A stretch of 64,000 nt of DNA, from contig NZ_CP073096.1 of NCBI RefSeq assembly GCF_030503735.1, positions 248,001 to 312,000 on the forward strand, given 5' to 3'. The translations under genes and the position numbers were made by a program. This stretch comes from Corynebacterium tuberculostearicum (GTDB taxonomy: Bacteria; Actinomycetota; Actinomycetes; Mycobacteriales; Mycobacteriaceae). The notes beneath the pieces were generated by a model. It was not told the origin of the DNA. It worked only from the letters and a program-made list of their open reading frames with translations, and ran no database searches. The first letter of the stretch is position 1. Every line of letters begins with the position of its first letter. Below are positions 1 to 9,097 of this stretch, in pieces.

Positions 1-936
1 GAAAACGAGCCAGGTCAGCACGTGAACAACCACAAATCCGAGGCTCAGCCATGGTCGAACATGCTGCGCGCGAGATGAAATCTTGCCGTGCAGTGGGCCG
101 ACGAAAACCAAGAATACGGCCAGCAGAGTAAGTACTAGGCTGGATTTAGCCTTGGAGAGCTCCATGCCTTGGGTCATCATCGGCATGCCCCAGAGCATGA
201 CAAAGATGATGAGCGGAAGCATGCCGATGTAGTGGATGAAGTAGGCCTGCCAGGCCACTGGGGAGCGGAATACCTTCTTCAAGCGGGCCGGGATGCTGGT
301 TGCCTGCGAATTGGGCGGTTCTTTTTCTGTAGCGATAATGCCCAATTTTTCTGGCGAATCTGCCACCGCCACAATCGCGGCGATGGCCACCAGAATTCCC
401 ACCGCACCTAGGGTGACGAAGGCGGCGGTCCATCCAGCCGCGCCCAATAGCCACAAGAAAGGAACGGCAGAGATGAACTGGCCCATTTGTCCCAGCGATG
501 AGGTCACCTGGGTAAACATCGGCGTGCGGTGCAGTGGGAACCAGTAGGGCAGGATGCGCATAACAGAGAGGAACGCTGTTGCGTCACCAGCGCCGATGAG
601 AACGCGGGCGGCGATGGCCACGCCATAGCTGGTGGTAAATCCCAGCACCACCTGGCCCACGCCCATAATGACGGCGCCGACTACTAGAAGTAAGCGCGGG
701 CCGAACTTATCGATCAAGATGCCGGTGGGGATTTGGGCTAGGGCATATACACCTAGCTGCACGGAGGTAAAAACCGCGATGCGGCCGGCATCGACATCGA
801 AGCGTTCAATTGCATCTAGAGCGGCGACGCCGAAGGAAGTGCGCCCTGTAATCGCTACGAGGTAGACCGCCATGGCGGCCACCCAAATGCTTAAAGCCTG
901 AGTGGTAATGACTTCTCTAGGATTCGGCTGCGACAT
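1..936 (-). CDS. MFS transporter, C-terminus cut by window edge
   Basis: The reading frame is open from an ATG at 934-936 down to base 1, giving the first 312 residues of a major facilitator superfamily permease. Hydrophobic helices run through the whole translation. A typical MFS motif A loop (GILIDKFGPR) follows the second helix, and a second half begins after a charged loop rich in K and E. The gene diverges from thrC with only 39 bases between the starts, so the two promoters overlap. The substrate cannot be read from the sequence. The stop codon lies outside the window. Confidence 0.85.
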   Translation of the reverse strand, partial: MSQPNPREVITTQALSIWVAAMAVYLVAITGRTSFGVAALDAIERFDVDAGRIAVFTSVQLGVYALAQIPTGILIDKFGPRLLLVVGAVIMGVGQVVLGFTTSYGVAIAARVLIGAGDATAFLSVMRILPYWFPLHRTPMFTQVTSSLGQMGQFISAVPFLWLLGAAGWTAAFVTLGAVGILVAIAAIVAVADSPEKLGIIATEKEPPNSQATSIPARLKKVFRSPVAWQAYFIHYIGMLPLIIFVMLWGMPMMTQGMELSKAKSSLVLTLLAVFLVFVGPLHGKISSRAQHVRPWLSLGFVVVHVLTWLVF

Positions 937-938
937 GG

Positions 939-967
939 CTGATACCTTACGCCTTAACTACTAAGAT
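939..967 (+). promoter_or_regulatory. Candidate leaderless promoter of thrC
   Basis: A CTGATA hexamer at 939-944 and a TAAGAT hexamer at 962-967 are 17 bases apart. The -10-like element ends 8 bases before the GTG of thrC, so transcription would begin at or next to the start codon. No Shine-Dalgarno sequence precedes the GTG. Leaderless mRNAs are common in corynebacteria. Confidence 0.45.
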
Positions 968-975
968 TCTTTTGT

Positions 976-2418
976 GTGAAGTATTTTTCGACCCGCGATA
1001 CCGCCCGTCAGCCCGCATCTTTTACGGATATTCTCCTTGGCGGGCTGGCCCCCGACGGCGGTTTGTATCTGCCAGAGAGCTACCCACAACTGGATCCCGC
1101 CACTTTAAATTCATGGCGCACGTTGCTTGCGGAGAAGGGCTACGCGGCACTCGCGGCCGAGATACTTAAGCTTTTCATTGACGATATTCCGGCGCAAGAC
1201 ATCGAGGATGTCGCCGCGCGCGCCTATACAAGCCCCAAGTTCGCCGATCCTGAGATTGTGCCCGTAACGGAGCTAGGGGAGGGCCTTTTCATTGGACATC
1301 TTTCTGAAGGGCCCACCGCCGCATTTAAAGATATGGCCATGCAGCTTTTGGGTGAGCTATTTGAATATGAACTTGCTCGCCGCGGCGAGACCCTCAATAT
1401 TTTGGGCGCTACCTCCGGCGATACCGGTTCCTCAGCAGAGTACGCGATGCGTGGGCGCCACGGTATCCGTGTTTTCATGCTCACCCCGGTCGGCCGCATG
1501 ACGGCCTTCCAGCAAGCTCAGATGTTTGGTCTAGATGACCCGAATATCTTCAATATCGCCCTAGACGGCGTCTTTGATGATTGCCAGGACGTGGTCAAGG
1601 CGGTATCTGGCGATGCCGACTTCAAGTCCACCTACCGCATTGGGGCGGTCAATTCCATCAACTGGGCACGCCTGATGGCCCAGGTGGTCTACTACATCTC
1701 TTGCTGGCTCAAAGTCACCGAGAATGCCGAGCAGAAAGTATCCTTTAGCGTTCCAACCGGTAATTTTGGTGATATCTGCGCCGGTCACATCGCCCGCCAA
1801 ATGGGCCTTCCTATCGATCGTCTCATTGTGGCTACCAATGAGAATGACGTGCTCGATGAGTTCTTCCGCACCGGAAACTATCGCCCGCGCCCTGCCGCAG
1901 AGACGATGGCTACGTCCTCGCCGTCGATGGATATCTCGCGCGCCTCGAATTTCGAGCGCTTTGCGTTCGACTTGCTCGGCCGAGATGCAGCCGAAACCGC
2001 AGAGCTTTTCGGCACCAAGGTCAAAGAAGGTGGCTTCAGCCTGGATCAAAAGAAGCTCACCGCCGCCCGCGAGGAATATGGTTTCCTTTCCGGTTCCTCC
2101 ACCCACGCGGACCGTCTAGCCACCATCAAGGACGTGCACGAGCGCTTTGATTACCTGGCGGATCCGCACACGGCCGATGGAATTGAGGTGGCTCGCGGCG
2201 CACAGCGTGAAGGCGTGGAGACGCCGATTGTGTGCTTGGAGACCGCGCTGCCGGTAAAGTTCGCGGAAACCATCACGGAGGCTATTGGTTCCGCTCCCGA
2301 ACCACCCGCGCGCTTTGCCAGCATCCTCGAGGCCGAACGGCACGTCAAGGATTTGCCCAACGATGCCGCAGCGGTGAAGGATTACATCACCACGTCGATT
2401 CAGGATACGGAGGTTTAG
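976..2418 (+). CDS. thrC: Threonine synthase
   Basis: A 480-residue PLP enzyme that converts O-phosphohomoserine to L-threonine, the last step of threonine biosynthesis, in the cytoplasm. The N-terminus (MKYFSTRD) is that of the long ThrC subgroup. The Schiff-base lysine sits in GPTAAFKDM at about residue 118, and a glycine-rich phosphate loop (ATSGDTGSS) follows. The length is normal for the family. GTG is chosen because it directly follows a -10-like box with no room for a ribosome binding site. The gene is divergent from an MFS permease and is followed after 3 bases by a micro-ORF. Confidence 0.97.
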   Translation: MKYFSTRDTARQPASFTDILLGGLAPDGGLYLPESYPQLDPATLNSWRTLLAEKGYAALAAEILKLFIDDIPAQDIEDVAARAYTSPKFADPEIVPVTELGEGLFIGHLSEGPTAAFKDMAMQLLGELFEYELARRGETLNILGATSGDTGSSAEYAMRGRHGIRVFMLTPVGRMTAFQQAQMFGLDDPNIFNIALDGVFDDCQDVVKAVSGDADFKSTYRIGAVNSINWARLMAQVVYYISCWLKVTENAEQKVSFSVPTGNFGDICAGHIARQMGLPIDRLIVATNENDVLDEFFRTGNYRPRPAAETMATSSPSMDISRASNFERFAFDLLGRDAAETAELFGTKVKEGGFSLDQKKLTAAREEYGFLSGSSTHADRLATIKDVHERFDYLADPHTADGIEVARGAQREGVETPIVCLETALPVKFAETITEAIGSAPEPPARFASILEAERHVKDLPNDAAAVKDYITTSIQDTEV

Positions 2419-2421
2419 TCC

Positions 2422-2568
2422 ATGGCCCTGGAAAATTTTGCAGGCCCGGAACACTACACCGAGTTTGACCCAGAGAAGTTCATCCGCGATCTCAAAGCCC
2501 AGGCGGAGATGGATGCGGAAGAGGATAATAAGGACAACGCCGGGGATGCGGGCGCGGATAGTAACTAG
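2422..2568 (+). CDS. Acidic 48-residue micro-protein downstream of thrC
   Basis: An ATG three bases after the thrC stop opens a 48-codon frame starting MALENFAGPEHYTEFDPEKF and ending in a very acidic, asparagine-rich tail. An aromatic, proline-containing start followed by a charged helix looks like a real small protein rather than a random frame. Its position implies translational coupling to thrC. Its 3' end overlaps the start of the next gene in another frame. No family is recognised. Confidence 0.5.
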   Translation: MALENFAGPEHYTEFDPEKFIRDLKAQAEMDAEEDNKDNAGDAGADSN

Positions 2569-3379
2569 CGTCTTCGCAGTCTGCACGGCTGCAGCCCTTG
2601 CGGCGTGCAGACCGGTTCATAGTGGAGAAGAACCGAATTTCTCTGCCCTGTCCTATAAAAACCTCATCCCTAATGAGTCCTATTCCCCGTCTGCGGCACC
2701 CCTAGCGCCAGGCACCGCGCTTGATTTATCCGGCGATGTTCCGCGGCCGGGTGCCTATTTCAATTACCAATCCTGCACGGCGGCATGGTCATTTACGCTT
2801 GCCGACGCCCGCACGATCGCCGTCACCGCCTCCCATTGCGGCAAACCTGGCGATAAGGTGTGGGCTGGAACTGCCGACGGTGACTTTACCTACCCCGCCG
2901 AGCCTATCGGTGAGGTTATTTACTCGGATTTTTACTCCGACCAGAGCCATGATCTAGACGTAGCCTTTATCGAAATCACCGGCAGCGCCGAGTACTTTGT
3001 TCCCGGAAGAGTGGATAATAGCGTCGCTACCTCCTTGACCCATCTGCCGCATGAGGTGTGCAAGCTTGGCCGCGTTACGGAGGAAACCTGCGGATCGCTT
3101 TCGCACGACGCCGAGATTGCGCAGCTTAACTCGCAGGACCTCCAACGAGATTCGCTTGCCGCCCGAGCATATGTGTGCAGTACCAATGGGGATTCTGGTG
3201 GGCCAGTGTACGGCGAGGTAGAAGGCAGACAGACCATCGTGGGCGTAGTCTCCGGAACGACGCAACACCTTGAAGAAGGCCACACCTGCCAAAGCACGAA
3301 GACAGATATGGAGCTTTCTTTCACCCTAGCTACTGATATCCAGCTGCTAGCCAAAGAGGTCTTGGGACCCATGGCCTAA
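2513..3379 (+). CDS. Trypsin-like serine protease, predicted lipoprotein
   Basis: A 288-residue exported protein. The first 32 residues form a lipoprotein signal: a basic start, a hydrophobic stretch and an LAAC lipobox with Cys32. The mature part has the chymotrypsin-fold catalytic triad: His108 in TASHC, Asp149 in HDLDVAF and Ser228 in NGDSGGP. Paired cysteines suggest disulfides, fitting an extracytoplasmic location. The ATG at 2513 is chosen because a GGAG lies just upstream; an ATG at 2546 is possible, and an in-frame ATG at 2438 would bury the signal peptide. The physiological substrate is unknown. Confidence 0.85.
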   Translation: MRKRIIRTTPGMRARIVTSVFAVCTAAALAACRPVHSGEEPNFSALSYKNLIPNESYSPSAAPLAPGTALDLSGDVPRPGAYFNYQSCTAAWSFTLADARTIAVTASHCGKPGDKVWAGTADGDFTYPAEPIGEVIYSDFYSDQSHDLDVAFIEITGSAEYFVPGRVDNSVATSLTHLPHEVCKLGRVTEETCGSLSHDAEIAQLNSQDLQRDSLAARAYVCSTNGDSGGPVYGEVEGRQTIVGVVSGTTQHLEEGHTCQSTKTDMELSFTLATDIQLLAKEVLGPMA

Positions 3380-3408
3380 AACTGCCGCGCTGGTCTACGC
3401 TTGGTGGC

Positions 3409-3954
3409 ATGCCGACTCCAGATTTTATTGTTCAACTGCGCGAAAAGATTGGCCACGATCAGATCTTCGTACCTTCCTGTAGCGCCATTATTATCCGCGA
3501 TGTACCGGCAGACGCCGCACTGTGGGAAGTTCCATCCGTGCTCCTAGTAAAACGTTCCGATAACGGCACTTGGACCCCGGTGGAAGGAATCTGCGAGCCG
3601 GGCGAGGAAATTACGACCACCGCACTGCGAGAAGTGAAAGAGGAAGTCGGTCTCGTCGCCAAGGTAGAAGCGCTCTTGGGCGTGGGGCAGTCAGGCCCAG
3701 TGACCTATCCCAACGGGGATGAGTGCACCTTCATGGGCACGGCACTGCGCTTATCGGTAGCGGATGGTGCAGAGCCAGTCATCAGTGATGAGGAAAATAC
3801 CGAGGCAGGATGGTTCTCCGTGGCGAAGCTTCCCGAAAGCGTTTCGCGCCGCCACCGCCTCATGATTGCCGACGCCGTAGCGCAGATGAAACATCCCCGC
3901 GGTTTTGCCCCGCGCATGGGCTGGATGAAGCGCAGCGAGCAACCGGGACTGTAG
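3409..3954 (+). CDS. NUDIX hydrolase
   Basis: A 181-residue cytoplasmic hydrolase of a nucleoside diphosphate linked to another moiety. The complete NUDIX box, GX5EX7REUXEEXGU, is present at residues 60-82 (G60, E66, R74-E75-V76, E78-E79, G81), so the metal-binding site is intact. The sequence does not show which nucleotide is hydrolysed; housecleaning phosphatases of this size are common in actinobacteria. It ends two bases before the stop codon of a convergent minus-strand gene. Confidence 0.9.
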   Translation: MPTPDFIVQLREKIGHDQIFVPSCSAIIIRDVPADAALWEVPSVLLVKRSDNGTWTPVEGICEPGEEITTTALREVKEEVGLVAKVEALLGVGQSGPVTYPNGDECTFMGTALRLSVADGAEPVISDEENTEAGWFSVAKLPESVSRRHRLMIADAVAQMKHPRGFAPRMGWMKRSEQPGL

Positions 3955-3956
3955 GG

Positions 3957-4331
3957 CTAGTCTTCTGCGGCGTCGGCAAGCAGCCCGCACAATTGCTGTG
4001 GATTCTCGGCAGCGATGAGCTCTTGTGCAATGCCAGCGCGCACATCGGCAATGCCGTCTTTGTCGCCGCAGGAAATCACGGTATCGCTGATAGTAATTAA
4101 GAGTTTTCCGCGCCGGGCTAGGTCATAAAAGAGCGGGCAGTCTTCTGCGCTCCAGCGCCAGGCCGTGGCGTAGAAGTCCCGCGCGCCTGAGCCAAGCCAC
4201 GACGTCTCCAAGAGCAGGTGGCCGCGGCGCAGGAATATGCCGTCTCGCTGCAGGCCGGCGAGTACGTCTCTCACCGCAGCCAGATTGGCGCGATCCCAAG
4301 CGATGAAGGTGATAGGGGAGCTATTATGCAT
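3957..4331 (-). CDS. Hypothetical protein, third gene of the TDT transporter cluster
   Basis: A 124-residue protein of unknown function. Its ATG overlaps the TGA of the upstream gene (TGATG), which implies translational coupling, and it lacks a strong ribosome binding site of its own. No signal peptide or membrane helix is evident. It contains a WDR motif near the N-terminus, a WLGSGARDFYATAWRW aromatic patch in the middle and an alanine-rich C-terminal helix. I recognise no family. It could be a small nucleic-acid or ligand-binding protein, but nothing in the sequence proves this. Confidence 0.65.
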   Translation of the reverse strand: MHNSSPITFIAWDRANLAAVRDVLAGLQRDGIFLRRGHLLLETSWLGSGARDFYATAWRWSAEDCPLFYDLARRGKLLITISDTVISCGDKDGIADVRAGIAQELIAAENPQQLCGLLADAAED

Positions 4332-4540
4332 CAGCGGCGCCGGCGACGATTGCCATCGGCGCGGCCACCGGAATAGGCGCGCACGGAATTCTCGCCGCCC
4401 TCGGGGCCCAAGTCATCTATGCCCCAGGAATCTTCCGCATAGATTGCGTATTCCCTGCTCCAGTGCTCGCGCCGCGGTCGCGCTTCACGCGTGCGGCGGC
4501 GTGTGCGGCGCTTGCCTCGTTCAAAGCTGGCGTCTCGCAT
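4331..4540 (-). CDS. Small arginine-rich hypothetical protein
   Basis: A 69-residue protein, very basic at both ends (arginine runs near residues 8-22 and at the C-terminus) with an acidic, glycine-containing centre. An AAGGAGG ribosome binding site lies about 8 bases before its ATG, inside the gap after the transporter stop. Its own stop overlaps the start of the next gene. This spacing and the strong binding site support a real gene despite the small size. The charge pattern would suit RNA or DNA binding, but the function is unknown. Confidence 0.6.
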   Translation of the reverse strand: MRDASFERGKRRTRRRTREARPRREHWSREYAIYAEDSWGIDDLGPEGGENSVRAYSGGRADGNRRRRR

Positions 4541-4558
4541 AGTGGCTGCGCCTCCTTG

Positions 4559-5536
4559 CTACCTTTTGGGCCCAGTCTCAATGAGCGGCTCTTCAGGGCC
4601 GGTTTCCTTCTTTCCCTCCCACACCCAGCTGAGGAAGCGGGTGGAGCACAGCGCCCAGTGGGCGGTGAGGAGGACGGGAATGGTGAGTGCAATGGCGTCG
4701 ATAAGCTCGGAGCCATTGACCAATGCCAGCTGGTGGCCGCCCATGCTTACGGTTCCTGGCGGGAATGTGCAGGACCACCACGCCGGGGAGTACGGAACCC
4801 ACCGTGCCACATTGGGATAGAAGGTAAACATCGCGTAGATGGACAGCGGAATGGCGATAATAAGCGCCGTAACGCCGTAATAGATGGACACCGGGCCGGG
4901 GAAGAGAATCTGCATTGCCGTCGTGGACTGGCCCACTACACCTAGCGGGACCCATGCGGTGGCTGATTTCGCGCCGGTGAAATCCACCTTGCCGTGCCAT
5001 GCGGCCCAGTACACGCGGGCGAAGGTGGGCACCGCCGTCACCAGGGACATGAAGAAAAATACCGTACCCATCACGTGGTAGAGCGGGCCGTAATCATTAG
5101 CTAGCCAACCGGAAACGGAAGCTGAAATCATAGGGCCGACCAGCGGCAGGCCCCAGGTGAACTTCGGTTCGCCATCAAAGCGCGTGAGCTGGATAGCCCA
5201 CGTGATAACCGTAACCGGGCCACCGATCCAAAAGCCCACTAGGCGGAATGTAGGGATATCCGTCAGACCGGAAAGCGCAGCGCCGAGCGCCAAGATTCCG
5301 ATGAAAAACATCGACCACTCCGCCATAGTGGTGCGCTCAAAGCTAGGGTGGCGGTAGCGCAAGAAGCCCGCGGTGAGAACGACAAAGATGACGCACGCAA
5401 TGGCGGCAAAAATGCCGGCCAGGATCATCATGCCTTCTTCCACGAGCAGGCGCGAAACGATGGAGGTGCCCATGAGGCTGCCTCCCCACGCGGGGCCAGG
5501 GGCTGGGAGTTGGCGGAATCTATCTGTCACACCCAT
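4559..5536 (-). CDS. TDT-family (TehA/SLAC1-like) membrane transporter
   Basis: A 325-residue integral membrane protein with about nine or ten hydrophobic helices. The late motif PAWWSCTFPPGT matches the conserved WW-FTFP-GT region of the tellurite-resistance/dicarboxylate transporter family. Family members conduct anions or export sulfite or dicarboxylates; the substrate here is not evident. It is the first gene of a tight minus-strand cluster with two small unknown genes (18 bases to the next start). The start used is the first methionine, MGVTDRF; an internal start at MGTSIV is possible. Confidence 0.8.
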   Translation of the reverse strand: MGVTDRFRQLPAPGPAWGGSLMGTSIVSRLLVEEGMMILAGIFAAIACVIFVVLTAGFLRYRHPSFERTTMAEWSMFFIGILALGAALSGLTDIPTFRLVGFWIGGPVTVITWAIQLTRFDGEPKFTWGLPLVGPMISASVSGWLANDYGPLYHVMGTVFFFMSLVTAVPTFARVYWAAWHGKVDFTGAKSATAWVPLGVVGQSTTAMQILFPGPVSIYYGVTALIIAIPLSIYAMFTFYPNVARWVPYSPAWWSCTFPPGTVSMGGHQLALVNGSELIDAIALTIPVLLTAHWALCSTRFLSWVWEGKKETGPEEPLIETGPKR

Positions 5537-5761
5537 ATGTTAATTTCTTTCGGTCGGGTTATCAGAATTTTGCTGTCGTTTTTGCTGGTGAGAACTCTCG
5601 CTAAGCGTGCATATAGGGGCGGGGGTCAATCCCACGTGAATGTGTGTCTGGGGTCGCACATTAGACGTGATTCAGTTGTGGACCAAGAAGACTAGAAACA
5701 GGCTCTATGTCCTTTAATCAGACCACCCGTTTTCGCCAATCGAACTGACTCAATCAATCGA

Positions 5762-7984
5762 GTGTTGGATAATGAGGTAATGGCTGAAGACGCACTATTC
5801 CCTCGAAACCAGCGAAACCTCGAATCCCGATTTTCTGCGGATATGAAAATTGCCCGAGAGGTGGCGCCGCTCATTGAGAATTTGATAGGCGACGGTAGCT
5901 CCGTGATCGATCCCACTGTCAATATTTGGAAAATTTCAGCGGCACGCAAGATCCGTAACCGAGTTGAAAAAGACCCGATTGACGGGACGAGCATGACGCA
6001 ATGGGAAAAATTGGATATTCAGCTAGACGGAGCGAGCGACGAAGTCGTGCTCCTTGCTGCTGAATTAGTATTTCTCCGAGAACAGCCGCTTCTAAATGCG
6101 CGGCCACAAACACGCCTGAATCATGTCAAAAGCGTACTTAACCACTTGCATCGAGACGCTGAGATTCCTGAAGGCATGCGTTCGGCCATGAATAGAAAGT
6201 CAGGCGTGGCCGGGCTAAAGCAGGGCCGCGCTTTCAACGGTGACATGTGGCGGCATATTTCGTGGATGGCAGCCTTCGTGGAAGAATTCCGCGCGGAGGA
6301 GGAAGAACAGCGGCGGATTATCGCGAGTGATGCTGCCAAACTTCAACAGTTCATGTTGGGATTATCGACAGTGGATCGGTCGGATATCCGCAATATTATG
6401 CAATTCTTTATGGCGCCAGAATCCTTTGAGCCGATTTCATCCCAAGGACTTAAAGAAAAAATTGTCATTGGCTTTAGTGACATCATAGGGAACCGTTCGG
6501 GAAATGATCCCCAAGACATTGACCGTGATCTTTATGCCATTCGCACGGCATTAGCCCAAGATTACGAAGGCGAGTTTGGTTTCTGGTCTGACAAAATCTT
6601 CGCTCAGTGGTCAGATGAACCACCGGCTGAACCCCAACGTCGCAATTATTGGATTTTTGCTCCCGGCGAAAACGCTCAAAAGTGGGAAGAATTTCAAGTG
6701 GAAAGCATCATGGCATTGGGGTGGGATCAGCTCGGGGATTTTGGTTCGTATACCGAGCGTGATGCGATTCAGGCTAAGCTGCAAGAAGAGGGCGCAACAA
6801 GGAGCTTCCGCAACGACACTCTTGCAGTGTGGGAATTTCAGCACAAGATGTCGGTAGGCGACATTGTCTACGCTCGGCGAGGAATGTCTGAAATTGTCGG
6901 GCGAGGAATCGTAGAATCAGGGCCGCGCTATGACCCTCAACGGGGCGAGTACCGCAATGTGCGTTCAGTGAATTGGGAATTCAGCGGTGAGTGGGAGACC
7001 CCGTTCAAGATGGCGCAGAAGACGCTAACCAACATCACCACAAAGCGCAGCAAAATCGACGAACTTGACGCTGTACTTGCTGTTGAACAGGACGACCAGT
7101 ACAGCCACACTACTTCGGTAGCTGCATATGCGGAAGAGGATTTCTTGCGAGAAGTTTTCTTTACGCCGCATCAATTCAATCGGCTGCAGTCCGTTTTGAA
7201 ACGAAAAAAGAATGTCATTTTGACGGGCCCACCGGGGGTGGGGAAGACATTTGTAGCCCGTCGAGCGGCTTTTGGCCTCATGGGGGAAAAAGATCCCTCT
7301 CGGATTGAGCAGGTGCAATTTCACCAGAGCTATTCTTACGAAGACTTCATGATGGGTTTTCGCCCGAATACCCAAGGCGGGTTCGAGCTTGTGAATGGCC
7401 CCTTCTATAAGTTTTGTGAAACGGCACGCGAGGATCCCGATAGGGAGTATTTCTTCATTATCGATGAGATCAATCGCGGAAACGTCTCTAAGATTTTTGG
7501 TGAATTACTCATGCTTATCGAAGCCGATAAGCGCGACAACGAGCTTCGCCTTATCTACAGTGATGAATTCTTTAGCGTTCCGGACAACGTTTATCTCATT
7601 GGAACGATGAATACTGCAGACCGCAGTCTTGCTGTCATAGACTATGCACTGAGGCGACGCTTTGGGTTTTTCAACATTTCTCCCGCATTTGATAGCGATG
7701 GGTTCATAAACTGGAAGTCCGAGCAGGACAGCCAAGCTTTAAATGAACTAATCGATACATTGCGAGCTTTGAATGCGGAAATTACGGAGGATCCCCGCTT
7801 AGGACCAGGATTTATGGTTGGACATAGCTACGTGCTTAACGGAGCTTCAGGTGAGGATACAGAAGAGGACTGGCTGTATTCAGTGGTCGAGGACGATCTC
7901 ATTCCGCTGGTGGAAGAGTATTGGTTTGATAGCCCTAGTCGTGTAGATGAGTGGGCAAAGGTTCTTCGTAATGCGGTGAAATGA
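5762..7984 (+). CDS. mcrB: McrB-type GTPase with EVE/PUA-like domain, type IV restriction
   Basis: A 740-residue motor subunit of a modification-dependent (type IV) restriction system. Residues 1-290 are a mostly helical region I do not recognise. Residues about 295-412 (starting NYWIFAPGEN, with SVGDIVYARRG) look like an EVE/PUA-superfamily reader of modified bases. The AAA+ module follows: Walker A GPPGVGKT at 489-496, the McrB hallmark FHQSYSYEDFMMGFRP at 520-535, Walker B FFIIDE at 564-569, the GTPase signature MNTADRS at 616-622 and an RRRF arginine finger at 631-634. The gene uses more A/T-rich codons than its neighbours. The start may be GTG 5762 or ATG 5780. It overlaps mcrC by four bases. 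Confidence 0.9.
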   Translation: MLDNEVMAEDALFPRNQRNLESRFSADMKIAREVAPLIENLIGDGSSVIDPTVNIWKISAARKIRNRVEKDPIDGTSMTQWEKLDIQLDGASDEVVLLAAELVFLREQPLLNARPQTRLNHVKSVLNHLHRDAEIPEGMRSAMNRKSGVAGLKQGRAFNGDMWRHISWMAAFVEEFRAEEEEQRRIIASDAAKLQQFMLGLSTVDRSDIRNIMQFFMAPESFEPISSQGLKEKIVIGFSDIIGNRSGNDPQDIDRDLYAIRTALAQDYEGEFGFWSDKIFAQWSDEPPAEPQRRNYWIFAPGENAQKWEEFQVESIMALGWDQLGDFGSYTERDAIQAKLQEEGATRSFRNDTLAVWEFQHKMSVGDIVYARRGMSEIVGRGIVESGPRYDPQRGEYRNVRSVNWEFSGEWETPFKMAQKTLTNITTKRSKIDELDAVLAVEQDDQYSHTTSVAAYAEEDFLREVFFTPHQFNRLQSVLKRKKNVILTGPPGVGKTFVARRAAFGLMGEKDPSRIEQVQFHQSYSYEDFMMGFRPNTQGGFELVNGPFYKFCETAREDPDREYFFIIDEINRGNVSKIFGELLMLIEADKRDNELRLIYSDEFFSVPDNVYLIGTMNTADRSLAVIDYALRRRFGFFNISPAFDSDGFINWKSEQDSQALNELIDTLRALNAEITEDPRLGPGFMVGHSYVLNGASGEDTEEDWLYSVVEDDLIPLVEEYWFDSPSRVDEWAKVLRNAVK

Positions 7985-9090
7985 TGGAGGCCGCATTTTC
8001 TCACGACCCTGTGGATCAAGGGACACCTAGGCAGAAAAGCTCCCGCGTACTGCGCAATATCTACATCATGCTGGCTTATGCTTTCGATTCAATCGAAGAG
8101 GCTGAGGCTGCGTACTTTGCTACCGAGGAATTTGAGCATCTGCACGATTTGTGTGCTGAGATTATGCTTCAAGGGGTTCAATCACAGCAGCAACGTGGGC
8201 TGGATCATAATTATGTATCCCACGCAGAAGAGTTAAGCACCATTCGCGGGCGCATTGATTTCGCGAGCACACTATCTTGGGGAGCGCGTAGCCGTGGGGC
8301 AGTGGTGTGTGAATATGACGACTACGTAGTCGATACCTTGCACAACCAAGTCCTAAAATGCGTTTTGTCGCTTTTGCTGACGGAAGGGGAGGTGCAAACA
8401 GACCGCAGATGGAGATTGCGGGATGCGCTTGGGTACTTTTCAGAGGTTTCAAGCATATCTCCATATTCAATTGGCTGGCGCGATATTCACTACACTAGGA
8501 TGACCAGCACGTATCGTCTGATGCACGGCGTTTGCCGCCTCGTAATTGAGGGGCTGCTGCAACGAGAAGCTGAAAAGGGCAGGGCACTGTCATCTTGGCT
8601 TGACGAGAAAGCGGAAAGTGCATTGTACGAACGATTTCTTCTGCGCTATTTTCAGCAGCACTATCCTCAACTATCGGTAGGCGCCCCCAAAGTTCCCTGG
8701 GATATTGAAGAGACCATCAGTGGCGCTGAGCAGCTGCCCAGTATGTACACGGATGTAACCATGAGTGATGGATTTTCTTCGTTGATTATCGATGCAAAAT
8801 ACTATGCATCTTCTATGCAGTATGGCCGCTCTGGAGTCCCGAAAGTACAATCACCGCACCTTTACCAATTGCTAAGTTACGTCGATAATCTAGCTGCGAC
8901 AGGGGCGAGAAATGTGGCTGGGATCTTGCTCTATGCCAAAACAGATGAAGCAATATGCCCTAATCTCGATACGACGATTCGCGGGCATCAGATTGCGGCG
9001 AAAGCGTTAGACTTAACGGCCCCATGGCAGGATGTTCGAGCTCAGCTCAGCTCGGTGGTGGATTGGTCGCCGTTGAATCCTAAGCGCTAA
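7981..9090 (+). CDS. mcrC: McrC nuclease subunit, type IV restriction
   Basis: A 369-residue partner of McrB. The C-terminal half carries a PD-(D/E)XK nuclease core: Asp258 in MYTDVTMSD, then Asp271-Ala-Lys273 in LIIDAKYY, then a QLLSY helix around 296-300. The N-terminal part (RNIYIMLAYAF, then an EYDDYVVDTLHNQVLK block) is typical of McrC proteins, which stimulate the GTPase of McrB and cut the DNA. The ATG overlaps the mcrB stop (ATGA), showing a coupled pair. A strong terminator follows directly, so mcrBC forms a closed two-gene cassette between housekeeping genes. Confidence 0.9.
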   Translation: MMEAAFSHDPVDQGTPRQKSSRVLRNIYIMLAYAFDSIEEAEAAYFATEEFEHLHDLCAEIMLQGVQSQQQRGLDHNYVSHAEELSTIRGRIDFASTLSWGARSRGAVVCEYDDYVVDTLHNQVLKCVLSLLLTEGEVQTDRRWRLRDALGYFSEVSSISPYSIGWRDIHYTRMTSTYRLMHGVCRLVIEGLLQREAEKGRALSSWLDEKAESALYERFLLRYFQQHYPQLSVGAPKVPWDIEETISGAEQLPSMYTDVTMSDGFSSLIIDAKYYASSMQYGRSGVPKVQSPHLYQLLSYVDNLAATGARNVAGILLYAKTDEAICPNLDTTIRGHQIAAKALDLTAPWQDVRAQLSSVVDWSPLNPKR

Positions 9091-9097
9091 GAACAGG

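Noticed and set aside
5537..5761. Possible toxin-antitoxin or partner gene upstream of mcrB
   Set aside because: No frame longer than a few dozen codons, no ribosome binding site and no hairpin stands out in this 225-base gap.
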